64,000 nucleotides of DNA from Sporomusa malonica (GTDB taxonomy: Bacteria; Bacillota; Negativicutes; Sporomusales; Sporomusaceae): NCBI RefSeq assembly GCF_900176355.1, contig NZ_FWXI01000001.1, positions 358,374 through 422,373 on the forward strand, given 5' to 3'. The position numbers and the translations under genes were made by a program. Below are positions 18,847-28,671 of this stretch, piece after piece. The notes beneath the pieces are model-generated. The model was not told the origin of the DNA, made no database searches, and was given only the letters and a program-made list of their open reading frames with translations. Each line of letters opens with the position of its first letter. The first letter of the stretch is position 1.

Positions 18847-20832
18847 TTGATTATCAGGCTGGTTAATTGGGACGAATTTTATAGTGAATTGCAGCAGGAT
18901 TGCAAACTGTTCATTTTTATTTTGGGAGTATTTTGCCTATTTCGCGTTGGGTTTATTGCAGTCATGCACTCTTTTCTGAGTGAGGCCGCAACAATAAGCG
19001 ACATTGCTGCTGCGCTATATTATGGTTTTCGCATTAGTTTAAAAAGCGCCGGGTTAATGGTGCTTATGCCGCTAGTTTGCTGCACTGGTCTCAGACTTTT
19101 TCTTCCTTGGAAGAGGCTGAGTCATATTCGGCTTTACCTGGGGGCAGTATATGTTACCTTACTCAGTTTTTTATTTCATGCACGCATTCCCTATTATCAA
19201 GAGTTTCGTATGGCGTTTAATCAACTGTTGTTTAATACGCTAAATGACGATGTATCGGCCATTGTCCATACTGTTATTGAGCAGTATAACCTGCCTGTCA
19301 GGGTGCTGCTGGCTTCGGCTACGGCGTTTTTGCTGTGCAGATTGCTTAGGCGTTGGTTGGCATCCAAAACATATTCGTTTCCCCGGTTGTCTAAATGGTA
19401 TCACAATATTGCTCTGCGCGCCGCGCTGCTTGTTGCCATTTACTATCTCACAATTTTTATCCGTTTTGGCGGCAGTATGACCTTTGCCCATAACATTGAT
19501 TGGGAGAACTCGGGGATAACCAAAGACCAACTGCTGAATGAAGCCATCTTAGATGATGTGCAGGCCTTGTACCGGGCCTATATTTTGCATGAGCGGGTGT
19601 CGGCCTCCACCGGGCTGGATATGGATCCAGGTCGATTGGCTGACTATGGCGGTTATATGGCCGGGCATACGGTCAAGTCGGCTAACTTAGATGATTTTTT
19701 ACGTAAAACAGTGGTAGGTGGGACAGACGCACCGCCCAGGCAGGTATTCTTAATTATTGCCGAAAGCTATGCCAACTGGCCGCTGCTGCCACAGTACAGC
19801 AATCTCAATATTGCCAACGGACTCAAGGGAATCATTGCCCAAGACGAGGCTGCCTATGTCCCAAACTTTTTACCTAATGGTATGAGCACCATCTCTGGTG
19901 TTATGGGGGTAGTTACTGGTTTGGCTGAGGCCAACCTGTACCTGAATTATTTGCCTGAATCGTACAAGGAGCCGTATGCCACTGCCTTAGCACCGCAGAT
20001 GAAACGCCTGGGGTACTCGGCCGACTTCTGGTATGCTGGTCCTAATTCCTGGGAAAAAGTAAGAGATTTCACGCTGGCCCAAGGATTTGATTCATTTTAC
20101 GGTATGGGTGATTATGACAGCACAGGCGGTAATGTCTGGGGTTGTGACGACTATTATCTCTATGAGGCTGTGCTTGGTCATGTAAAAAGTGACAGGCCTG
20201 GTTTTCACGTTATTCTTACCGTGTCCAACCATTCACCTTACACAGTCGATCTTGCCCGGGAGGGGTTTGACCCGGGTATTGTTGCGGCTGGACTGCCAGA
20301 GAAGCTTAGGAATGATCCGGAATTTATCAAGAAACTGGGGCATTTCTGGTATGCCGACAAAATGCTGGCCCAATTTGTCAAAGAGGCCCGTAGGCAATAT
20401 CCGGACAGTTTGTTTGTCATTGTCGGCGATCACGCTGACCGGGTCAATATCGAGACAAATCCTCCCCTGTTTGAGCGCTATGCTATCCCTTTTGTCGTTT
20501 ACGGCAAAGGCATCAGCAAAGAATCTTTACCTGAGCAAACCGCCGGCAGTCATATCAATGTCACGCCCACTTTGCTGGAACTTGTTGCCCCCAGTGGTTT
20601 TGAGTATTATTCGCTAGGACACAGCCTGACTAAAGGCAATGACTTTGGCATGAATTATGGTTTCTGGATTTCGCCAGGCCATATCGGCAAAGCTGAGAGC
20701 GAGTATAGCGAGAACCACTTGACTAAAAGCGGTCTGATACCACCTGCTCAGGATAAAATCCGCCAGGAGATTGATTCAGCCAGAGCTATATCCTGGTGGC
20801 GGATTAAATATGGGAAGCAGCTAAAGCTATGA
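18847..20832 (+). CDS. LTA synthase-like sulfatase-superfamily membrane enzyme
   Basis: A 661-residue protein with about five N-terminal membrane segments (to residue 220) and a large extracytoplasmic alkaline-phosphatase/sulfatase domain, the layout of LtaS and MdoB phosphoglycerol transferases. The domain shows the metal-binding first strand (VFLIIAES), a probable threonine nucleophile in GMSTISGVMG, and the metal site VIVGDHADR. Family members transfer glycerol phosphate or phosphoethanolamine to cell-envelope glycans; the acceptor here is unknown, and in a diderm host a periplasmic glucan or LPS is as likely as lipoteichoic acid. TTG start with AGGAAGGG upstream. Confidence 0.85.
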   Translation: MIIRLVNWDEFYSELQQDCKLFIFILGVFCLFRVGFIAVMHSFLSEAATISDIAAALYYGFRISLKSAGLMVLMPLVCCTGLRLFLPWKRLSHIRLYLGAVYVTLLSFLFHARIPYYQEFRMAFNQLLFNTLNDDVSAIVHTVIEQYNLPVRVLLASATAFLLCRLLRRWLASKTYSFPRLSKWYHNIALRAALLVAIYYLTIFIRFGGSMTFAHNIDWENSGITKDQLLNEAILDDVQALYRAYILHERVSASTGLDMDPGRLADYGGYMAGHTVKSANLDDFLRKTVVGGTDAPPRQVFLIIAESYANWPLLPQYSNLNIANGLKGIIAQDEAAYVPNFLPNGMSTISGVMGVVTGLAEANLYLNYLPESYKEPYATALAPQMKRLGYSADFWYAGPNSWEKVRDFTLAQGFDSFYGMGDYDSTGGNVWGCDDYYLYEAVLGHVKSDRPGFHVILTVSNHSPYTVDLAREGFDPGIVAAGLPEKLRNDPEFIKKLGHFWYADKMLAQFVKEARRQYPDSLFVIVGDHADRVNIETNPPLFERYAIPFVVYGKGISKESLPEQTAGSHINVTPTLLELVAPSGFEYYSLGHSLTKGNDFGMNYGFWISPGHIGKAESEYSENHLTKSGLIPPAQDKIRQEIDSARAISWWRIKYGKQLKL

Positions 20833-20834
20833 AC

Positions 20835-21239
20835 TTAGTTAAATCTGCCGCCAAAGGAAAAGTAAAATTTTCTATCTGTGGCGACATCTTTTTCGTAGAT
20901 TCTTTTATATAAGGCTGTCTCATGATCCCTGGTAACATATTGCAAGCCAATATTGGCCTGAGACAAAAATGCATCATACCTAGTCCCCTCAAACATGATA
21001 TCAGAAAAGGCCAGGAGTTGTGGGGTGATAGGATAGTCAAATTTACGGGAGAAGCTGAAAGTAAAATTGGAGTAATCGTCAACAAAGCTTATCTGCAGCT
21101 TTGAGCGGGTAGAGTTGAAGTTAGTATCCAGCCTATGCTGAACATATTTATTAACAATGTCGGTTGCCGTAGTCTCTTCACAAATGGCAGGCAGGGGTAA
21201 TAAAGTCAGGGTAAACACCGCGGCAGCAAACAGAAACAT
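20835..21239 (-). CDS. Small exported protein of unknown function
   Basis: A 134-residue protein with a signal peptide (hydrophobic FLFAAAVFTLTLLPLPA, cleavage likely near AICEE) and a mature part rich in alternating aromatic and polar residues (LQISFV, FTFSFSRKF, FYFSFGGRFN), suggesting beta-strands and perhaps envelope attachment. No family recognised. It converges tightly (2 bp) on the LTA-synthase-like gene. Confidence 0.6.
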   Translation of the reverse strand: MFLFAAAVFTLTLLPLPAICEETTATDIVNKYVQHRLDTNFNSTRSKLQISFVDDYSNFTFSFSRKFDYPITPQLLAFSDIMFEGTRYDAFLSQANIGLQYVTRDHETALYKRIYEKDVATDRKFYFSFGGRFN

Positions 21240-21384
21240 TACCTGGTTAACCTCCTAGTAATTATGTCACCTTGTATTCGTGATGAGGGGTAATTTATCC
21301 TTCACTGCTGTCGAGTGAGTTTCGTTTTATCTACCGGTGTGATATACTAATATTTGGATAAAAAACAGGAAGAGAGTGAGACTT

Positions 21385-21993
21385 ATGAAAAAATATCTAG
21401 TTGCTTTTATTGCAATGGTAACACTTTTAGTACTCTTGACTGCCGGGTGTGCTGGCAGCAATGTTACTTTGCCCAATCAGACTGAAACAACTCCCAAGCA
21501 AACGCAAACTGAAGGTACAAGCAAGAAGAATAGTGTAGCATTATTTGAAACATCAAAAGGAATTTTCCGCATTGAGTTGTCTGAGGATAAAGCGCCGCTG
21601 ACTACCAAAAATTTTATTACACTTGCCAATAAAGGGTTTTATAACGGGCTGATTTTTCACCGGGTCATTGAGAATTTCATGATTCAGGGCGGTGACCCTA
21701 AGGGGAATGGCACAGGCGGTCCAGGCTATACCATCCCTGATGAATTTCACCGTGACCTCAAGCATAACGAAGGCGTAATTTCCATGGCGAATGCTGGCCC
21801 GAATACTGGCGGGTCACAGTTCTTTATTACATTGAAAGCTACACCTTGGCTTGATACCAAACACGCTGTGTTTGGTAAGGTAATTGAAGGCATGGATGTT
21901 GTTCACGCCATTGGTAAAGTCAAGACAGGGGCGCAGGATAAGCCGTCAGAGGATGTTGTCATTAAGAAGATTACAATTGAACAAGCCAAGTAA
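21385..21993 (+). CDS. Peptidyl-prolyl cis-trans isomerase (cyclophilin) lipoprotein
   Basis: A 202-residue secreted cyclophilin. A lipoprotein signal ends in LLTAGC, with a Thr/Gln-rich linker to about residue 50, then a complete cyclophilin domain: [17 protein letters not shown], the [10 protein letters not shown] loop, [15 protein letters not shown] and [14 protein letters not shown], which include the catalytic Arg and substrate-binding residues. It would assist folding of exported proteins on the outer face of the membrane. ATG 21385 is chosen over an upstream GTG at 21376. A terminator follows at 21999. Confidence 0.95.
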   Translation: MKKYLVAFIAMVTLLVLLTAGCAGSNVTLPNQTETTPKQTQTEGTSKKNSVALFETSKGIFRIELSEDKAPLTTKNFITLANKGFYNGLIFHRVIENFMIQGGDPKGNGTGGPGYTIPDEFHRDLKHNEGVISMANAGPNTGGSQFFITLKATPWLDTKHAVFGKVIEGMDVVHAIGKVKTGAQDKPSEDVVIKKITIEQAK

Positions 21994-21998
21994 TTGTA

Positions 21999-22026
21999 AA
22001 AGGCCGGAGAATAGTCCGGCCTTTCT
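21999..22026 (+). terminator. Rho-independent terminator
   Basis: AAAGGCCGGA (21999-22008) pairs with TCCGGCCTTT (22015-22024), directly after the cyclophilin gene. Confidence 0.8.
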
Positions 22027-22130
22027 AAATGTCTAAGGAGTGTCAATAAATCTAACGACAATTAGAGGGAAATAGAGTTTTTGGGTAGAATGTTGCAAAG
22101 AGTAATCATTCTGAGGGGGAGGGATGTGTC

Positions 22131-22652
22131 ATGCCAGTAGAACGCCGCTATCCTTTTTCCTGGCGGTTGTTGGGTGACATTCCTTTAGGCAGGCCTAATC
22201 TAGGGGTTAATACGCGCCTGGAGGTGTACCGGCTGATGCAGTTTGCTCTACGTGATGTGCTGGAGCGGCAAGTAGGCATTGAGCAGACTGATAGAATTTT
22301 TTACGAGGCGGGATACTTCGCAGGTAACGAATTTTACCGTCACTTTATTGGTGAGGTCAAAGATTTCCATGAATTTATCAGACAGGCGCAGATTGCTTTG
22401 CGCGATATGGGAATAGGCATCTTGCGGGTCGAGAAGGCTGATTTGGAGCAGTCGAAGTTTATCTTGACTGTTGGGGAAGACTTAGAGTGCTCAGGGATGC
22501 CTGAGCTTAATTATGAAGTTTGTGTCTACGATGAGGGCTTTATTGCCGCGTTGATGGAGAGTTTTAGTGGTAACAAATTCAAGGTAAAAGAGGTTGACTG
22601 CTGGTGCACTGGTGAGCGGGTATGCCGCTTTAGTGCTGAATTGGAAAAATGA
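22131..22652 (+). CDS. V4R-domain ligand-sensing protein
   Basis: A 173-residue stand-alone V4R (4-vinyl reductase) domain protein: N-terminal LGDIPLGRPNLGVNTRLEVYRLMQFALRD spread over residues 14-42, the GYFAGNEFYRHF helix, and a C-terminal cysteine pair in DCWCTGERVCRF. V4R shares its fold with H-NOX-like heme domains and binds small hydrophobic ligands or cofactors in sensory proteins. It sits 17 bp before a PAS-GGDEF protein, so the pair may be a two-protein sensor that tunes cyclic di-GMP. Confidence 0.75.
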   Translation: MPVERRYPFSWRLLGDIPLGRPNLGVNTRLEVYRLMQFALRDVLERQVGIEQTDRIFYEAGYFAGNEFYRHFIGEVKDFHEFIRQAQIALRDMGIGILRVEKADLEQSKFILTVGEDLECSGMPELNYEVCVYDEGFIAALMESFSGNKFKVKEVDCWCTGERVCRFSAELEK

Positions 22653-22669
22653 GAAGAGTGAAATAGATA

Positions 22670-23965
22670 ATGAGCAAGCAGGATAGTGACAAATTCCAGT
22701 TACTCGACATGGCAGTGAAGTCCTTGCGCGAAAGTGTATTTGAGGGCCGGGCAGCGTGTGAGATTACGGAAGAGCTCAAAAGGCACGAGGGATTTAGGAA
22801 ACTCCATGATGACTTGACTCATCTACAGCAATTTGTGCTACTTATGGCTAACGGCGATTTGTCCAAAGATATTTATATTAAAGGCTATTTAGCGGGGGCA
22901 CTTAAGACACTGCAAGCTAATTTGCGCCACCTGACCTGGCAGGCTCAGATGATTGCCGAGGGAGATTTAACACAGCGGGTAGACTTCATGGGTGATTTTT
23001 CCTCAGCCTTCAATGCCATGGTGGAATCTTTAGCAGAGATTATTGGTGAAAACAAAAAAGTTGAACAGGGACTAAGAAGTAGTGAGGAGAGCCTTAGAAA
23101 TCTCTTTGAATCAGCGCCGTTTCCTATGATTGTTACCTCATTTGCGACTGGGCAGATCCTGTTTGTAAATAAACCGGCTGTTGAGTTTTACGAGTTAGAT
23201 TACCAAGCGGTATCGACAGTAAAGACGACGGATCTTTATGTTGATAGTACTGCAAGACAGCAGATGCTGGCGACACTGCTGGGCGAGGGACAGTTTAACG
23301 GGTTTGAGACGCAAATACGAACAAGGAAAACAGGGCAGTTGAAGTGGGCCTTGATTTCGGCCAGATTCACCCAGTTTTGGGAGGAAAATTGCCTAATCAG
23401 TACGCATATAGATATTACTGAGCGCAAGCAAATAGAGGAAGATCTCACCCGTTTGGCGGCTATTGATGAATTGACAGGTATTTATAATCGGCGCTACTTT
23501 CTGCAATTGGCAGCAACGGAATGGGAACGGGCCTGCCGGTACAAACGGGATATCGTGGTGCTTGTTTTAGATATTGATCATTTTAAAGTAGTTAATGATA
23601 CCTATGGACATCCTGGTGGTGATCAGGTATTGCGCGCATTGGCAGACAGTTTTAGTCAGATGCTTAGGCAGCAGGATGTTTTTGGACGGATTGGCGGCGA
23701 AGAATTTGCGGTGCTCTTGCCAGAGACCGGAGTGGATGCTGCCCTGCAGGTGGCTGAACGTTTGCGGGTGGCTTTGCAGCAGCAGACAATTCAGCTTGAG
23801 GACGGCCAGTCTCTCAGCATTACTATAAGTATCGGCGTGGCCGCGACCAAGGATACTGACAAAAACTTTGGCGATATGCTGACTAGAGCTGATAAAGGTT
23901 TGTACTTAGCGAAAGGATCAGGACGCAACTGCGTGAAACAGTATAATGATGAGGCAATTGCGTGA
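22670..23965 (+). CDS. Diguanylate cyclase with HAMP-like and PAS domains
   Basis: A 431-residue soluble signalling protein. Residues about 60-125 resemble HAMP-type linkers (LMANGDLSKDI, MIAEGDLTQRV), 140-255 form a PAS domain (SEESLRNLFESAPFPMIV ... DITERKQIE), and 265-425 a GGDEF domain with active-site GGEEF. An I-site RQQD lies five residues before it, so product inhibition is expected. It would make cyclic di-GMP from GTP. There is no membrane segment; input may come from the neighbouring V4R protein. Confidence 0.92.
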   Translation: MSKQDSDKFQLLDMAVKSLRESVFEGRAACEITEELKRHEGFRKLHDDLTHLQQFVLLMANGDLSKDIYIKGYLAGALKTLQANLRHLTWQAQMIAEGDLTQRVDFMGDFSSAFNAMVESLAEIIGENKKVEQGLRSSEESLRNLFESAPFPMIVTSFATGQILFVNKPAVEFYELDYQAVSTVKTTDLYVDSTARQQMLATLLGEGQFNGFETQIRTRKTGQLKWALISARFTQFWEENCLISTHIDITERKQIEEDLTRLAAIDELTGIYNRRYFLQLAATEWERACRYKRDIVVLVLDIDHFKVVNDTYGHPGGDQVLRALADSFSQMLRQQDVFGRIGGEEFAVLLPETGVDAALQVAERLRVALQQQTIQLEDGQSLSITISIGVAATKDTDKNFGDMLTRADKGLYLAKGSGRNCVKQYNDEAIA

Positions 23966-23988
23966 AGTGACAACAGGGAGGCGAAACC

Positions 23989-24753
23989 GTGGAATTACAA
24001 ACAATTGAACAAGCGGTTGGCGAGTTTATTGCCAGAACGCCGCTTAATGCTGCGGCTGAAATCGGACTGGCGAAAATCTATGACAAGCCGCTCATTGGCA
24101 TAGCCAGTGCTGAAGATGTCTTATTTGATAAACTAAAAGACGAGAATATTGTCGGTCCTAACCATATGTCGCCGCGTGAGTGGCTGCCAGCTGCCCGGTC
24201 AGTGATAGCATACTTTCTGCCATTTACCCAGGCTGTGCGTGAAGCAAACAGACAAGGGCAACTGCCTGCTGCTGAATGGCTGTATGCGCGGATTGAAGGC
24301 GAAATGGTCAACAATGCATTACGCACATTTCTTGTAGAATGGGTTACTCAGGCTGGCTATCAGGCCGTGTCGCCAGGGCTGGATGCGCGGTTTGGGGTAG
24401 TTAGCCGCAAGAGCAACTGGTCAGAACGGCATGCAGCTTATGTGGCTGGTTTGGGAACCTTCAGCCTTAACCGATCATTGATTACCAAAGCGGGGGCAGC
24501 CGGGCGACTGGGAAGCGTCATAGTTACAGCCGTCACTCAACCAACGCCCCGCAGTTATCAAACCTATGACGAGTATTGCAGCAAATGCGGTGTCTGTATC
24601 AAGCGCTGTCCGCCTAAGGCCATCGACGATAATGGCAAAGACAATGAGATTTGTGCTAAGTTTTTGGACGGTACAGCAGAGCGGTTTAAGCCCCGGTATG
24701 GCTGTGGAAAATGTCAGACGTCCGTACCGTGTGAAGCAGCCTCACCTGTTTAG
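23989..24753 (+). CDS. QueG-like 4Fe-4S protein
   Basis: A 254-residue protein of the epoxyqueuosine reductase-related group (COG1600), shorter than true QueG. A conserved SARSVIAYFLPF-like motif (here AARSVIAYFLPF) and YVAGLGTFSLNRSLIT precede a ferredoxin domain CSKCGVCIKRCPPKAI with further cysteines in CGKCQTSVPC. Paralogs of this size are common in anaerobes and their substrates are mostly unknown, so I do not call it QueG. Confidence 0.8.
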   Translation: MELQTIEQAVGEFIARTPLNAAAEIGLAKIYDKPLIGIASAEDVLFDKLKDENIVGPNHMSPREWLPAARSVIAYFLPFTQAVREANRQGQLPAAEWLYARIEGEMVNNALRTFLVEWVTQAGYQAVSPGLDARFGVVSRKSNWSERHAAYVAGLGTFSLNRSLITKAGAAGRLGSVIVTAVTQPTPRSYQTYDEYCSKCGVCIKRCPPKAIDDNGKDNEICAKFLDGTAERFKPRYGCGKCQTSVPCEAASPV

Positions 24754-24829
24754 GTGATTTTGTCTTCACTTAAAGAACAAAACAGTGCGATTAACGCCGT
24801 AAATACGAGATTTTTACTACAAAACACCA

Positions 24830-24856
24830 AGCCGTTTGCTAAAACGGCTCTTTTTA
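24830..24856 (+). terminator. Rho-independent terminator
   Basis: AGCCGTTT (24830-24837) pairs with AAACGGCT (24842-24849), followed by CTTTTTATT. It separates the FeS protein gene from the ABC importer operon. Confidence 0.8.
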
Positions 24857-24925
24857 TTACTTCCAAACTTTAACGTGTTAAAGTAGAATAGAGATAGATT
24901 TTGAGGGAGAGTGGAGGAATAAAGA

Positions 24926-25690
24926 GTGAAAAAATTAATAGCAGCTATGTTAGTGTTACTGCTCGCAGGGTTGTTGGTGGCCGGGTGCGGTGGAGCCGAC
25001 AAGAAAAAAATTGTGGTTGGCCTTGACGACAATTTCCCGCCCATGGGTTTCCGTGATGATAAAAATAACATTGTAGGTTTTGACGTGGATATGGCCAAAG
25101 AAGCCGCCAAACGGTTGGGTATGGAAGTGGAGTTCAAGCCCATTGACTGGAACAGCAAAGAAGCCGAGCTGAGTGGTAAGCGGGTTGACATGCTGTGGAA
25201 TGGCCTGACAATTACTGAAAAGCGCAAAGAGAATATTCTCTTTACCAAAGCATATATGGAGAATCGCCAAATTATCGTTGTGGCTGCTAATTCGCCGATT
25301 AAGACAAAGACTGACCTGGCAGGTAAAGTAGTTGGCGGTCAAGAAGGCAGCAGCAGTATTGAAGCCATCGAAAAAGATGCGGCAACCATGAAATCCTTTA
25401 AAGAACTTAAGAAGTTCGGCGACAACGTGGCTGCGCTCATGGATTTAAAGACAGGACGCCTTGATGCTGTTGTTGTAGACGAAATCGTCGGCCGCTATTA
25501 CATAGCTAAAAAACCAGGCGAATACACGATTATCGCTGATAACTTCGGTTCAGAAGAATATGGTGTAGGGCTGCGCAAAGAAGATAAAGAACTCTTAGCT
25601 AAACTGCAAAAAGCCATGGATGAAATGAAAAAAGATGGTACTTCGGCTAAAATTTCCAAGCAGTGGTTTGGCGACGATATTGTAAAGTAA
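24926..25690 (+). CDS. Amino-acid ABC transporter substrate-binding lipoprotein
   Basis: A 254-residue family 3 solute-binding protein. A lipoprotein signal ends in LLVAGCGG; the mature part begins VVGLDDNFPPMGFRDDKNNIVGFDVDMA (here given in pieces by its key DDNFPPMGF and GFDVDMAKEAAKR motifs) typical of polar amino-acid binders. GTG start with GTGGAGGAA upstream. It would capture a polar amino acid or related compound outside and deliver it to the permease encoded next. Ligand not determined. Confidence 0.92.
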   Translation: MKKLIAAMLVLLLAGLLVAGCGGADKKKIVVGLDDNFPPMGFRDDKNNIVGFDVDMAKEAAKRLGMEVEFKPIDWNSKEAELSGKRVDMLWNGLTITEKRKENILFTKAYMENRQIIVVAANSPIKTKTDLAGKVVGGQEGSSSIEAIEKDAATMKSFKELKKFGDNVAALMDLKTGRLDAVVVDEIVGRYYIAKKPGEYTIIADNFGSEEYGVGLRKEDKELLAKLQKAMDEMKKDGTSAKISKQWFGDDIVK

Positions 25691-25701
25691 GGAAGAAATA
25701 A

Positions 25702-26355
25702 ATGGACTACGTAATCGGAATATTGCCGCCCCTGCTGGAGGGGACGGCAGTAACCCTGCAAATGTTTTTTTCCACTATCGTGCTCTCACTGCCGCTCGGG
25801 CTGCTGCTGGCTCTGGCCCGTATTTCCCGGTTCAAGGCACTGAGCGGCGCAGTCGGGGTGTATATCTGGCTGTTTAGAGGGACACCCCTTATGCTGCAGC
25901 TGCTGTTTATCTATTTTGGCCTGCCGTTTTTGCCCTATATCGGCATTAGGCTGCCTGATTTTCCGGCTGCATTACTGGCGTTTGTACTAAACTATGCTGC
26001 TTATTTTGCTGAAATATTCCGGGCTGGCATCCAGTCGATTGATCGTGGGCAGTATGAAGGGGCCAAGGTATTAGGCATGACCTATGTGCAGACAATGCGC
26101 CGCATCGTTTTGCCGCAGGTGATCAAAAGAGTGCTGCCGCCAGTAAGCAATGAGACCATCACGCTGGTCAAAGATACCTCACTTATTTATGTTCTGGCCA
26201 TGAATGATCTGCTCAGGACAACCAGGGCGATTGTACAGCGGGATTTCAACACCACGCCCTTTATTGTGGCTGCTGTTTTTTACCTGATTATGACGCTGGT
26301 GCTTACCTGGGGATTCCAAAAGCTCGAAAAAAAGTACGCTGTATATGACGACTAG
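25702..26355 (+). CDS. Amino-acid ABC transporter permease
   Basis: A 217-residue HisMQ-type permease with about five membrane segments. The N-terminal LLEGTAVTLQM and the cytoplasmic EAA loop (FRAGIQSIDRGQYEGAKVLGM) that docks on the ATPase are clear. It starts 11 bp after the binding protein and is followed 12 bp later by the ATPase gene. It probably works as a homodimer, since only one permease gene is present. Confidence 0.93.
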   Translation: MDYVIGILPPLLEGTAVTLQMFFSTIVLSLPLGLLLALARISRFKALSGAVGVYIWLFRGTPLMLQLLFIYFGLPFLPYIGIRLPDFPAALLAFVLNYAAYFAEIFRAGIQSIDRGQYEGAKVLGMTYVQTMRRIVLPQVIKRVLPPVSNETITLVKDTSLIYVLAMNDLLRTTRAIVQRDFNTTPFIVAAVFYLIMTLVLTWGFQKLEKKYAVYDD

Positions 26356-26367
26356 GAGCAAAGCGCG

Positions 26368-27126
26368 ATGAATATGATTAAGGCAGTAGACATTCATAAG
26401 AAATTTAATAACCTTGAAGTGTTAAAAGGCATATCGCTTACGGTAAACAAAGGCGAGGTCATTGCCATCATCGGCCCCTCCGGTTCAGGTAAAAGTACTT
26501 TTTTACGCTGCCTTAACCGGCTGGAAACCATTGATCAGGGAACAATTGAGATTGAAGGCGATGTGTTGGTTGCAGGCAGCGCTGATGGAAAAGTCCAGTA
26601 TGCCGCCGAAGCCGAGGCAAGGCAGATTTGCCGCCGGATGGGAATGGTATTTCAACAGTTTAATCTGTTTCCCCACCTCACTGTGCTGGAAAACGTGATT
26701 GAAGCCCCGATTACTGTCAAAGGCGTTAAACGTGAGGACATTGTGCCGCAGGCTGAAGAGCTTTTGCGCAAGGTAGGGCTGGCCGAGAAACGGGATGTGT
26801 ACCCCTCAAGGCTGTCTGGCGGACAAAAGCAGCGGGTAGCCATTGCGCGGGCTTTGGCGATAAACCCTGACATCATGCTGTTTGATGAACCTACTTCAGC
26901 GCTTGATCCTGAACTGACAGGCGAAGTATTAAAGGCCATGCGCAAGCTGGCTGAAGAGCATATGACCATGATCGTAGTTACCCACGAGATGGCCTTTGCC
27001 AGAGAAGTAGCCAACCGCGTTATCTTCATGGACAATGGCGAGATTGTCGAACAGGGGACGCCGGAAGCTGTTTTTGGTTCACCGTCGCAGCCCAGGACGA
27101 AGGCATTTTTAAATCGAGTTGTATAG
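26368..27126 (+). CDS. Amino-acid ABC transporter ATP-binding protein
   Basis: A 252-residue GlnQ/HisP-type ATPase: Walker [11 protein letters not shown]-loop [17 protein letters not shown], signature [15 protein letters not shown], Walker [15 protein letters not shown] and H-loop VTHEMAFA. It powers the importer encoded by the two preceding genes. An insertion of about 12 residues relative to GlnQ (around [23 protein letters not shown], residues 55-77) is usual in some subfamilies. Confidence 0.95.
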   Translation: MNMIKAVDIHKKFNNLEVLKGISLTVNKGEVIAIIGPSGSGKSTFLRCLNRLETIDQGTIEIEGDVLVAGSADGKVQYAAEAEARQICRRMGMVFQQFNLFPHLTVLENVIEAPITVKGVKREDIVPQAEELLRKVGLAEKRDVYPSRLSGGQKQRVAIARALAINPDIMLFDEPTSALDPELTGEVLKAMRKLAEEHMTMIVVTHEMAFAREVANRVIFMDNGEIVEQGTPEAVFGSPSQPRTKAFLNRVV

Positions 27127-27131
27127 AAAAT

Positions 27132-27172
27132 AAAAGCGAGATTGCTTCGACTTGTGAAGCAATCTCGCTTTT
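27132..27172. terminator. Bidirectional terminator
   Basis: A perfect 17-bp stem (27132-27148 with 27156-27172) with AAAA/TTTT ends, between the convergent ABC operon and putP. The GAGATTGCTTC/GAAGCAATCTC stem resembles the palindromic repeat at 16610. Confidence 0.85.
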
Positions 27173-27189
27173 GTGTTCATTTTACTTAT

Positions 27190-28671
27190 TTAGATCTTGC
27201 TGTGATTTACCTTTTTGAATTCAGCAAGGATTTCTTGTGCTGGCGGGGTATCGAAAATACTTACAACATAAATGGCCAGCGCGGACAAAATAAAGCCAGG
27301 AACAATCTCATACAGTCCAAACAGGGCCAGTTGCTTCCAAACAAGCACTGTAATACCACCGACGACAATCCCGGCTAACGCACCGTTTCTGGTCATACGA
27401 TTCCAGAATAGCGACATCAACAATGCGGGGCCAAAAGCAGCACCAAAGCCAGCCCAGGCATAGGAGACCATATCTAATACAAAGTTGTTGGGGTCTAAAC
27501 CGATGAGAACTGCGACAATAGAGACGCCCACGACAGTCATACGGCTAATCCAGACCAGTTCTTTTTCACTGGCGTCTTTATGAATTAAGGCCTTATAAAA
27601 GTCTTGCGAGACAGCCGACGCAGTAACCAAGAGCTGGGAAGACGCGGTACTCATGACAGCGGCTAAAACGGCCGAGAGGATCAGACCAGCAAAGAAGCTG
27701 GAGAACAGGTCATGGGTCATAACCATAAATACGGTCTCAACCGCCGAACCTTCAAGTGGTGGCTTTAGATATACCCGGCCAACCATGCCGACTAAGACTG
27801 CAGCGGTTAATGACAGGATGACCCAGGTCATGGCAATGTTGGTGGCTTGCTTGATTTGCGATGATGAGCGGATGGCCATAAATCTGACCAATATATGTGG
27901 CTGGCCAAAATAGCCAAGCCCCCAAGCTAAGAGAGAAATGATAGCAATAAGCGATAATGGTTTACCATCAGGCGTGGTAAATGGGTTAAACATCTCAGCA
28001 TTAAGGGTAGAGAGCGCTGCAACCGTAGTAGCCGGTCCGCCCATCATGAAGGACGCAGTAACCGGTACAGCCAGGATGGCAAAGAACATCATGACCCCTT
28101 GGACAAAATCTGTCCAGCAAACTGCCATAAAACCGCCAAGAAAGGTGTAAAAGACTACGACAAAAGCGCCCAACACCATAGCCCAGTTATAAGGTAGGCC
28201 AAAAACGGTACTAAATAGCTTGCCGCCGGCGACAAAACCTGATGACGTATAAATTAAGAAGAAGATAAGGATAAATACGGCAGATATTACCCGGAGGATT
28301 TGAGAGTTATCCCGGAACCTATTCTCGAAAAAGTCAGGCATGGTCAGTGAATCGTTGGCAATTTCGGTGTATTGGCGCAGCCGCTTGGCGACAAATCGCC
28401 AGTTTACCCAGGTTCCCAAAATCAGGCCAAGGGCAATCCAGCCTGCCCCAACACCAGCTACATAGGCGTAACCTGGCAAGCCCATAAGCATCCAACCACT
28501 CATATCTGAGGCCTCCGCACTCATGGAGGTAACCCAGGCACCCAATTGGCGGCCGCCTAATATGTAGTCCGACATATTTTGCTCTTTCCGCCAGTAATAG
28601 ATGCCGATAGACATCATGGCACCCAGATAGACGATAAAGGCACAGATGACGCCGATATTCATTTCTAACAT
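27190..28671 (-). CDS. putP: Sodium/proline symporter
   Basis: A 493-residue SSS-family transporter with about 13 membrane segments. PutP-specific features include SDYILGGRQLGAWVTSMS, EASDMSGWMLMGLPG (sodium- and proline-binding region), VNWRFVAKRLR and GGFMAVCWTDFVQG. The start ATG 28671 has GGGGGAG nine bases upstream. It imports L-proline with sodium, for nutrition or osmoprotection; no proline catabolic genes lie alongside. Betaine-type substrates cannot be fully excluded from sequence alone. Confidence 0.92.
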   Translation of the reverse strand: MLEMNIGVICAFIVYLGAMMSIGIYYWRKEQNMSDYILGGRQLGAWVTSMSAEASDMSGWMLMGLPGYAYVAGVGAGWIALGLILGTWVNWRFVAKRLRQYTEIANDSLTMPDFFENRFRDNSQILRVISAVFILIFFLIYTSSGFVAGGKLFSTVFGLPYNWAMVLGAFVVVFYTFLGGFMAVCWTDFVQGVMMFFAILAVPVTASFMMGGPATTVAALSTLNAEMFNPFTTPDGKPLSLIAIISLLAWGLGYFGQPHILVRFMAIRSSSQIKQATNIAMTWVILSLTAAVLVGMVGRVYLKPPLEGSAVETVFMVMTHDLFSSFFAGLILSAVLAAVMSTASSQLLVTASAVSQDFYKALIHKDASEKELVWISRMTVVGVSIVAVLIGLDPNNFVLDMVSYAWAGFGAAFGPALLMSLFWNRMTRNGALAGIVVGGITVLVWKQLALFGLYEIVPGFILSALAIYVVSIFDTPPAQEILAEFKKVNHSKI

